From Adineta steineri (Eukaryota; Rotifera; Eurotatoria; Adinetida; Adinetidae), in assembly GCA_905250115.1 (NCBI GenBank), contig CAJNOI010000083.1, positions 193,371-257,370 of the forward strand: DNA of 64,000 nucleotides, read 5' to 3'. Each line of letters starts with the position of its first letter. The stretch's first letter is position 1. Positions 55,648 to 64,000 of the stretch are shown here, piece by piece. The position numbers and the translations under genes were made by a program. Under the pieces are notes generated by a model that was not told where the DNA came from, did not search any database, and was given only the letters and a program-made list of their open reading frames with translations.

Positions 55648-58600
55648 TTAATTGTTGATAAAAATCATAATGAAACAAAATGATAATACTAATAATTTTG
55701 AATTCAAATTACGAATTGCAAATGAATGATTTGATGATTGAGAACTTGAAGGCATTGTTGATGATAATTTTGTTATTGTATTAGTTGAACTACTCATTTG
55801 TGATGTTGTGACCAGTGTTGACGTTGAAATTGTTGTTGAGGGTGTAACTATTGCTGACGTTGAAACTTTTGTTGATGATGTAACTGTTGCTAACGATGAA
55901 ACTGTTGCTAATACTGTAACTGAATTTGTGATTGATGTTGAAGCTGATTGTATAATTGTTGGGTTATCTAATCGTGAAAAAAGATAGAATATAATATTTA
56001 GTTCAAAAAATAGTTCATACATTAGAGAGAACAAATAACAATAGATTGTGTTTGATAGATATTTCATAATTGATATTTTTAAATAAGTCCTCTTGATAGT
56101 TTTTATGTAAATATGAAAAATTTCTTCAATTATCGATCTCGTATAACAGTATACTAAGATTTCTAAATAACTGTTTGATTATGATTTATTTATTTATATG
56201 AATACTTTAAATTTTTCGATATAATAGCAAATATCCGAAATATTGTTGGAAAAGAGAAAATGGATAATTTTCATTTGTGTTTCACGTTGATTACAATTTT
56301 ATTTCTCTTTATTTTTGGGTGTCATTTAAGTGGTCAGTAGAATAATGAAACGGTCAGTAAAAAAAATTCAAAAATCAGTAGAATTATTGAATGGTCAGTA
56401 AAGTAATGATTGATTAGTGAATTATTGAAATGATCAGTAAAATTATTGAAATGGTCCAGAGATGGGCAAGTCAGACTTTTTTACAAGTCAAGTCAAGTCA
56501 TATATGTTTCAAGTCAAGTCCAAAAGTGACTTGACTTGCCCATCTCTGAAATGGTCAGTAATTAATTGGATAGGTTCATAATAAAATTTAAACGATCAGT
56601 AAATAAAACGAAATGGAAAGTAAAAAAGTATAAATTTGTGCAAAGATGATCTACTTTTCTTTTTTTTACTGACAAAAATCATATTTTTTCACTGCTACTT
56701 CCACAAAATGTACTGACCACTTTTGAATTGTTTACTGATTTTTTTGAAAACTGACCAATTAATTTATTTACTGATATTTCAATTGTTTTACTGACCGCAG
56801 AACATATTCCCTTTATTTTTTAAAACTAATAAATTCGAAGTTTGTTTTTAGTCGAGTTCTTAATAAAATCTAATATTAGAATGGAAAATAAAATTTTTGT
56901 AATAGTTTTTTCATAGAATTCTATCTTATCTGAAAGATCCTAAGTCGGATTTTTATTTGAGCTGATAATCTAATTCTTATGTTTTCTCATACTATATGTT
57001 TCTATACGAAATGCAGAAATTTTTAATCAACTTAAGTTTAAGTTAGGCTAACTCAACAACTGTTATTGCATTGTCGAGTATAATAATATAAAAAAGAAAT
57101 TTTCGCCATAGAAAGAAAAAAATATTTAATTAAATATTAAAAGTGCCTTATTACCATTACTTTGTTACTTTTTTTTGATTTTTTCTTCACTTTACTGTGG
57201 ATCATAAGACATACAAATCACTATGGATGCATAAAAGTTGCAGATAGTGACTTTTACGTCTTGAGATCCACAGTAATATGAAAAAAGAAAAAGTAATAAA
57301 GTTATGATAATAAGGCACCCCTATTAAACATCTGCAAAACAAACTTTCCGAATTCCATCTGTTTAGTCAATTAGAAAAAATACAGATATTGATTTACTAA
57401 AAATGAATATATCTTGTCAATAGTGTGAAAAACAACTGATAAATAAATTTGAATATATCATGATATTATCTCTTTAAATAGTTTTGCTCAAAAGATAACA
57501 CTTATGTCAATCTTATTTATCTTATATAAAATTCAATTTTCATATTCATTACTCATAATATCCTACAAACATATTTATCTTTATAGTTCCTTTACAGGGT
57601 ACAGATATCAGCACTATATCCATTATTCTATCTAATAGATTATATTCATATCATATCAACAGGAGTATTCATGATTTTCAAGTGACATATAATATATTAT
57701 AACACAATCATCTTATAGAAGATATGTGTATACACTAATTGTAATTTATAATATATATTTTCTTATCATAGAATCTTGTTAATCTTAATTAGATATTTCA
57801 AATTATAAACAAAATATCAACTAAATATTATATACTGGAATTATTTTTATAACTTTTCAAATGAATATACATCATAAAAAATATGCATTACTTCAATATA
57901 TTATTTTCTATTCATTTGATATTGTTAAAGTGCATTGCTACAAACGCTTAGCTGCATCGCATTACTATAGTTTTATACAATACTTTTGTATATTAAAACA
58001 ATTTTGTTTTTCTAAATTATTTATCAGTTACTCTTTAATTAAAATAAGTAAACTTAAGTCATGTTTAAAACATACATTCTATATGCGACAAAAATTAACA
58101 CGTCTGCTGTTTATATTTTTTATTTTTCATCTAAACTCTTATTTCTAGTTACTCATTCTTTTCAAATAATTTTCTACTCACTTGTTGATGTTGTAAGACT
58201 ATTAGTAGTAAGTGGAACAGTAATTGTTGTGTCTATAACAAAAAATACATGATCATATAATTTAGATATATTTTTTTTTTGATTCAATGTGTTTCATCTT
58301 ACTTTGTAATGTAGCAGCGATTGATGTTGAGTTGGTCAATACTGATGATGTTGATGATGATGATATCGTATTTGGTGCTAGAAAATATAAAATAAAAAAA
58401 AAAAATGATTAAGCAAAATAAGTTGTGAGTAAAAACCTTCTTTTCTTTTTAGATGATATTCAATAATAACAAAGTTTTAACTAAATGTTGTTTTTTATCT
58501 GTTCAGATTATAGAGCATATCAAATTGTCTTTAACGGGACAGTTTTTCCTGTTTTGAAAAAATGAACTCCAAGTAACACATAATATAAACTTTTCTATTT

Positions 58601-60020
58601 TAGTATTAAGTTACTATAGTATGCAACTGTCATATGGATTTATATGACTGTATTCTCTCGAGGATTCAATTTAAAACAGAAACAGTTGCTTTATAGATAA
58701 TTCAATACACTTCATGATACGGACAGATAAAAATAGCAGTTAGTAAAAAGTTTATTATTTTTGAAAATGGTTTTCTAGAAAACCATCCCGTGAAGGTCTA
58801 CGAGGGCTTTTTACACGCATATTTGTAATCTACATAGTGAATAATCTCTAATGCAATAGCTTATATTAAAAAATCCGATCAGATAGTTGGCAACGGTCTC
58901 TCGTTAAACGTATCTATACACTTCAAATATATCTTATAAAAACGAATTAAATTGAATATTTATTTATTAAACTTACAGCAAAGAACAGGAAATCTTTGAA
59001 TCCGATTGTTACCGTAATCATTGACAATAAGTGCTCCAGTTGAATCAAGTCCGACACTGTAAGGCTTATATAATTGAGATGGTAATACTCCAGCAATACC
59101 TGAACCAGCAATGAGTATGCCCGAGGTAGCTCCTAATAACCATAAAACGATTCGATTATTTCCATAGTCCGCAATGTATAATGATTTATTCGTGTCCATA
59201 GTCAAATGAAATGGTTTATTAAGTTGATTCAGTGCACTACCAGATACACCCGATGATTGTCCGGCAACTGTTGTTCCATTGCTTGCTCCATAAAGCCATT
59301 TTTGGATCCTATGATTACCGTAGTCTGCTACATAAAATGTATTCGAATCAGATATGTCAATGAATAATCCGGTTGGACCATTAAATTGATTAGCTTGTAT
59401 ACCACAGTTATTTCCTCCTGCAACAAGTGTCCCAGTCGATGTATTCATCCATTTGACAATTCGACAATTGTAATAATCAGCTATCCAAATATAGGATGTA
59501 TTTGGTTCAACGAATAAGTCGTAAGGAGTATTTAGTTGGTTGAGAGAAGTGCCCTGTCCGTTACCACCGGCTACAAGTATACCCGTTGATGCTCCTGGAG
59601 CCCATTTTGTAACACGATCGTAGTAGTAGTCAAGTATGTAGATATTACCACTCACATCTATGTTCAGAGCGGAGACTAAATTAAAAAAAACATTGATTAT
59701 ATATCAGTTATCTTAAATTATTCACCGTCATAGAGCTGATTGAGATCTGAACCAAAGGTGGCGTTAAAGATTGTTATTCCTGATTGACTACCTGGATAAA
59801 AAAGTTGCATACGATAGTATGTACCCCAATCTATGGCATAAATCGAATCATTTTTACCAACCATGATGCCTACTAGATTATTGAACAATGTTGAAGTGAA
59901 ACCTTGGATACCATTAGGTGAACCAGCAATTGTTGTTGCATTCTGTGCCCAAACAGTCATTGGACAATTTGAAGTCATAATAGGCACTAGTAGAAAACAA
60001 AAACATAGCACAATATTCAT
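55648..60020 (-). CDS. Surface protein: NHL beta-propeller ectodomain, Ser/Thr stalk, C-terminal hydrophobic anchor
   Basis: Exons 60020-59726, 59675-58977, 58377-58303, 58232-58182 and 55967-55648, all joined by phase-1 introns, give 479 aa. The signal peptide is MNIVLCFCFLLVPIMT. About six NHL blades follow, with motifs YYDRVTKWAPG, YYNCRIVKWM, YGNHRIQKWL, YGNNRIVLWL and YGNNRIQRF, each preceded by a PxGLxxD type strand. Three small exons then encode a Ser/Thr-rich, mucin-like stalk (for example TISSSSTSSVLTNSTS and TKVSTSAIVTPSTTIST). The chain ends in a hydrophobic stretch (KLLVLSFCFIMIFINN) that suits a GPI or membrane anchor. Intron 4 is 2.2 kb long and contains a foldback and two MITEs. 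The protein is probably cell-surface or cuticular with an unknown ligand. It is a tandem paralogue of the gene at 60537-61739. Confidence 0.75.
56325..56800. repeat. Foldback repeat with GGTCAGTA-type units
   Basis: The left arm (56325-56620) has recurrent ATGGTCAGTAAAATTATTGA units spaced about 22-27 bp. The right arm (about 56665-56800) has the inverse, TACTGACCA-type units (TTTACTGACCGCAG at its end). The arms could pair over most of their length. It lies in the large intron of the NHL gene and is interrupted by the MITE at 56457. Confidence 0.65.
56449..56556. mobile_element. Short hAT-like MITE with perfect 8-bp duplication, nested in the foldback
   Basis: The element spans 56457-56548 (92 bp). 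The ends CAGAGATGGGCAAGTC and GACTTGCCCATCTCTG are perfect 16-bp inverted repeats. The flanks are an exact 8-bp direct repeat AAATGGTC (56449-56456, 56549-56556). The interior repeats AAGTC/GACTT units. The target is one GGTCAGTA unit of the host foldback, so this insertion is the younger event. Confidence 0.88.
57130..57331. mobile_element. hAT-like MITE (hairpin type) with near-perfect 8-bp duplication
   Basis: The element spans 57138-57323 (186 bp). The right end, complemented, reads TAGGGGTGCCTTATTATCAT; the left end reads TAAAAGTGCCTTATTACCAT. Inverted-repeat similarity continues for about 60 bp (through CTGTGGATC). The flanking 8-mers TTAAATAT and TTAAACAT differ at one base. A TAGGGGTGCC end and an 8-bp duplication fit hAT. 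It is non-coding and lies in the NHL gene intron. Confidence 0.78.
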
Positions 60021-60536
60021 TTTATGAGTTTATTATATATGCAGTAGTAAGTGAGAAAAAGCGTTGATATTAAGAATTGGACTTCTCCCTTGTAATTCAA
60101 TAAAAAAAAACGCTTCTTAAACTATATCTTTTTTATCTGTTTTTTAATTATTTGATCGCAGATTTAGAAGTTTTTCTATGTGTAATTTTGAAATCTACAG
60201 TTATTCGATTTAAATTAGACCATGTGATTATTTTCAATGATACAATAGAGTCAATTACAATGTTTCAATTTCATTTCAATATCTTATAAATGTATGATTT
60301 AGAATTTAAGAAATTAGATCTATTATTAATCAAATAATTAAAATCAATCTATGAAATATTTGTTACTCTTATGAAATCGATAACTATTTGCATAGGAAAA
60401 TATTCTTTATTATCTATCTTTAGATTAAAAAAATATTATTTGTTTATGTTATATATTATCTCAAAATTAGTAAAAAACTATCAAGATTAATATGAAAATG
60501 AATGTCTATTCTGCTAAAAAATAATATGATACTTAC
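60021..60536. other. Spacer between the two NHL genes
   Basis: AT-rich; I searched for the expected anchor exon of the upstream gene and found none. Confidence 0.4.
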
Positions 60537-61739
60537 TTGTCGTAGTTACTACCGATGAAACAGTTGTAGTTGATATGTTTATCGCTGTAATGAAAAAGAA
60601 TATCGATATATTAAAATAAAATTATTAGTCTTAAATAAATCTTACGACAAGAAACAGTATATCTTAATACGCGATTATTGTAAGTATCAGCAAAAAAAAG
60701 TGATCCATTCGGATCGAAGGTGATACTAGATGTACCATATGCTGTTATTCCTTCAATGTTCACCCCAAAACTTGCACCTACTTTCCATTGGAGAATTCGA
60801 GCGTTGGTGACGTCTGCAATATACATATTCTGGTTACTATCGACAACTATTGCTAATGGATTCCACAGCTGGTTAAGTCCAGTACCATAATAACCTGTTA
60901 TTCCAGCTACCGTTTTTCCACTAGTTGCACCTGGAAGCCACATTTGTACCCTGTGGTTTCCACTATCTACCACATAAAGTGTATTGTTAGCAGCTGTATC
61001 AATGAATATTCCTTTTGGATTAATAAATTGATTGGAATTCGAACCATAACTACCACAGACTGTTAATGCTGTTGATGAATTTACCCATTTGACAATTCTG
61101 CTATTGTTTGTATCAGCAATCCAAATAAACATTGATTGAGGTTCAATAAACATTCCACCTGGCTGACCCATACTATCCACAAGCCCATCAAAATAATCAT
61201 TAAAAGGACCGCCACCAGCTACAAGAATTCCACTCGCAGATCCTGGTGTCCATTTTGTTACGCGTGCTAAAGTTCCATCTAGTATATAGATATTACCATT
61301 GGCATCCATACCCATATCAGTCACTAGAACAAATCGAAAAACTGCAATGAAAATATCAATAAAAGGATTGTATACTTACTCGACGAGAATTGGTTCAATC
61401 CAGTACCAAAGCTACCGTTGATTTTTAATGTACCTTTAGTTGAATTTGCCGGAAATTGTAACACACGATAATTTGTATTATCAGCCGCATAAATATTACT
61501 GTTGTTGTCGACAATAATAGCAATTGGGGTTTTAAGTCGTATCCCTGTGGAACCAGTTACTGTCGTCCCACTTAATGACCAGACAGCCGTTGGACAAATA
61601 GAGAAAGCCGACATTTCATCGATTAAAAATCTAACAAAAATTATTCTCACTATATAATCTAATAAAATAAATAAAATATTTCTTACGCAATAATAATAAT
61701 TGATTTTATCGAAAGATATTTCAAATATCTATCAGCCAT
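60537..61739 (-). CDS. NHL beta-propeller surface protein, tandem paralogue, 3' end not found
   Basis: Exons 61739-61687, 61630-61380, 61323-60646 and 60584-60537 join in agreeing phases. The first exon plus the start of the second gives a hydrophobic leader (MADRYLKYLSIKSIIIIAFL), then MSAFSICPTAVWSLSGTTV. NHL blades follow: NTNYRVLQFP, TLARVTKWTPG, NNSRIVKWV, SGNHRVQMWLP, VTNARILQWK and TYNNRVLRYT. The last exon found encodes a Thr/Ser stalk (INISTTTVSSVVTTT) and ends in phase 1 at a GTAAGT donor, so at least one more exon is needed. None was visible before the neighbouring gene starts at 60020. It either uses a diverged anchor exon or could splice into the stalk exons of the next gene (58377-55648), whose acceptors are also phase 1. 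Confidence 0.7.
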
Positions 61740-64000
61740 GATGATTAATATCTAAATAAAATATTATATATTATATTTTTAATCGACTAATTAATAGAAT
61801 AAGAATTTTATATACATGATGAACAATTACGTACAAAAAATAATTCAAAAATAAATCTTCTTATAGTTATATACTATTTTATAAAAGTAAACAAAGAAAT
61901 ATTAGTAGCATAGAAATATGAATCAAGTAGAAAACATATTATTTAAGATTATTCAATGATTAAAAGATCATAAACTATCTATAATTCAAGTTTTCAATTT
62001 ATATAAATATATAAATCTCTTGTTCAATACTGACTCTAACATTAACACTATAACAGAATTCCTACTTTACTCGAATAATCTTATGCATTTTCAAACAATC
62101 CAAATTTGACCTTATCAATCTTAATTAAATGAAAATATATAATTTAATTATATTCGCATTTAATACTATACAAATATTTATTAGAATAAATAAAATTTTA
62201 CAGAATAAGATAGTATACGACTACTATTGAAGATATTTCTTTTATTTAGTTATTCATCAGAAAACAAAATGTAATTAAAAAAAAAGAAAAAGAAGAAGAA
62301 AATTTCTTTGTTTTATTTCAGAAACAGATTGTAACGATTCATTGTATCTCATTGGATATAAATTAATAGTCAATATAACTTTCTCTTTTATAATTACTTT
62401 ATATTTTATATTTTTTTCAATGAAAAATGAATATTAATTATATTGCAACAGAAAGTCATATGAATCATTATGTGGGTTTAATAAAAATGTGTATTACATA
62501 GGAACTTATTTGTATTGCAACAAACAATTATATCAAATCTTAAACAATGTAGATAGATGTTTAAAAAAACTGAGATTATATTTCTACGCACAATGACTAA
62601 ACAAATTTATCGAAAATAGGGTGTGAGTATGGGCATCTTCTCTTCCTACTCTCACTCACACTCAGACCCATACCCATATCCACTCACTCTCAAGATCTTT
62701 GTAGAATAATGGAATAACAGACCATTTTGAACAATCTCTCTTTTCATATTTTTTTCTTCTTTATATTTTTCTCAAAAATTTCTCATCGAACTGTAATCGA
62801 ACTGTAATCGAATTGTAATCAAATCGTAGTCGAGAAAACCATATCTGCACTGAAACACAAAAGGAAAAATTCATGACGTATAACCAGCAAAGAAAAGTAT
62901 AATGAGAATATCGATATAACCATATAGATAATAAGGGAAGATCCTTGCAGTCGCATTTAAAGAAGAGACACGACAGAGTTGAAATTCAAGCATTTATCTT
63001 TACGGAAATATTCGAAAAGAAACTGCTGCACTGATTTTGCCATGTCTCCTAAATAAAAGAGAAGTTCAATGGATTTATATTTATGTAGAAAAGCTGAAAT
63101 TGATATCAAACAAACTATGTGTTAATATATGATTATACTAGATGAAAATTAAGTAAAATTTAGAAAAACCTTCGTAAATAGTATAAATGCTATATCAATT
63201 AAGTTTAGATGATTGCATGCTTGTGCGTATATATCAGATGAATAAGCAAAGAATATAATACTCATTCTCCTGATAAATAATATCTACTTTTTTTTGCAGT
63301 TTTTGGAAAAGTATAAGTATCTACTTGGAATACGATGAAACATGGATGTCCTTGCAGAAGAAACTAATACATACCAAAAAACTGTTCTTGTCGTTAAAAT
63401 TTGTCGTCTGAAGAGAGCCTGTTTTTTTCAAACTGACAACAAATAACTCAACTATCGTATTCTTTTTATACATGTCGCTCACTAGAGAGTGTTTATTAAA
63501 AACAGAAAACAAAAAAGGAATTTTTTTCCTTCAGATAAGATCTATTTTTCAGCTTTATGTTTCCTTAGAGATGTATTTCTTTTCTGACGTATTAAAAAAA
63601 AAGTAATGAAATATAACATATATCATATTATGTTGATTGTTTTTTTTCAAATTAGATTTCAGTTATTAACGAATGAGGAATCTCATATTTAATGAATAAA
63701 TTTTTTTTTTATTTTTTAAGATTTGAAATGAACGGATATGTAAACTTGATAAGAAGATTACTTTTGAAATGATTTTATTATTTAGTTTCTAAAAGAAGAG
63801 AATAAAAATAGAAAAACTGTTTTAAGAACATCGAACTTTAAAATGTCAAACGTGTAACGAACACGTGCCATCTTTATACTAGAACTTTATCAATTAAAAA
63901 AACAAATATTCGACGAGATCAGGTATTATTTCTATCAATGAGATTTATGCGAATTCTATACATATAAAACTCGAGTTTGACATTTTAAAATTAGTTTTTG
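61740..64000. other. Intergenic, AT-rich, with one telomere-like palindrome
   Basis: Besides the palindrome at 62619-62693 and a short run of three TCGAACTGTAA-type units near 62786-62818, nothing was recognised. Frames near 63321-63512 look like chance. Confidence 0.45.
62619..62693. repeat. Telomere-like palindrome
   Basis: GGGTGTGAGTATGGGCATC faces ACTCAGACCCATACCCATAT followed by CCACTCACTCTCAAG. It shares the CTCAAG outer boundary. Confidence 0.65.

Overview
The window looks like AT-rich nuclear DNA of a small invertebrate, most likely a bdelloid rotifer. The genes have short introns (mostly 45-130 bp, GT-AG). Animal families (a BIR/RING inhibitor of apoptosis, a tripeptidyl-peptidase I type sedolisin, rhodopsin-like receptors, a pentameric channel subunit, an EF-hand protein, chitin-binding and NHL-propeller surface proteins) lie beside single-exon or few-exon genes of bacterial or fungal type (terpene cyclase, proline iminopeptidase, GNAT, GrpB, cis-CaaD-like tautomerases). 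Intergenic DNA carries many short palindromes rich in TGTGGG/CCCACA, which from memory is the bdelloid telomere unit. One 100-N assembly gap lies at 40957-41056. No rRNA, tRNA or CRISPR was recognised.

Layout. 1-5 kb: a 3' gene end, an S53 peptidase and an unrecognised eight-exon type II membrane protein, all but the first on the minus strand. 5-8 kb: a GC-rich hAT-like MITE and a 600-bp foldback. 8-13.8 kb: a receptor, a decayed membrane-protein fragment, a small secreted Cys protein and a discoidin-like protein. 16.4-17.7 kb: a two-exon class I terpene synthase. 18.3-18.8 kb: a TIR element with 50-bp tandem repeats and a G28 run. 19.2-20.1 kb: a second receptor of the same family. 23.0-27.7 kb: a chitin-binding protein followed 95 bp later by a secreted protein with three tandem MACPF modules. 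28.1-30.9 kb: an unrecognised secreted protein and an ADP-ribosyltransferase fused to a receiver-like domain. 33.2-35.0 kb: IAP. 35.2-36.9 kb: a channel subunit without a Cys-loop. 38.7-40.1 kb: an F-box/LRR region fused in frame to a ubiquitin-conjugating (E2) domain. 45-53 kb: proline iminopeptidase, EF-hand protein, two tautomerase copies around a GNAT and a GrpB gene. 53.6-54.6 kb: a third, different receptor. 55.6-61.7 kb: two tandem NHL-propeller genes with Ser/Thr-rich stalk exons, the large intron of one hosting a foldback and two MITEs. The last 2 kb is empty apart from one telomere-like palindrome.

Most intron-exon structures below were built by hand from GT/AG sites and phase agreement; every listed junction keeps frame, but none is backed by transcript data. 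The observations I rank highest are the F-box-E2 fusion, the ART-receiver fusion, the terpene synthase with complete metal-binding motifs, the triple-MACPF protein and the dispersed telomere-like palindromes.
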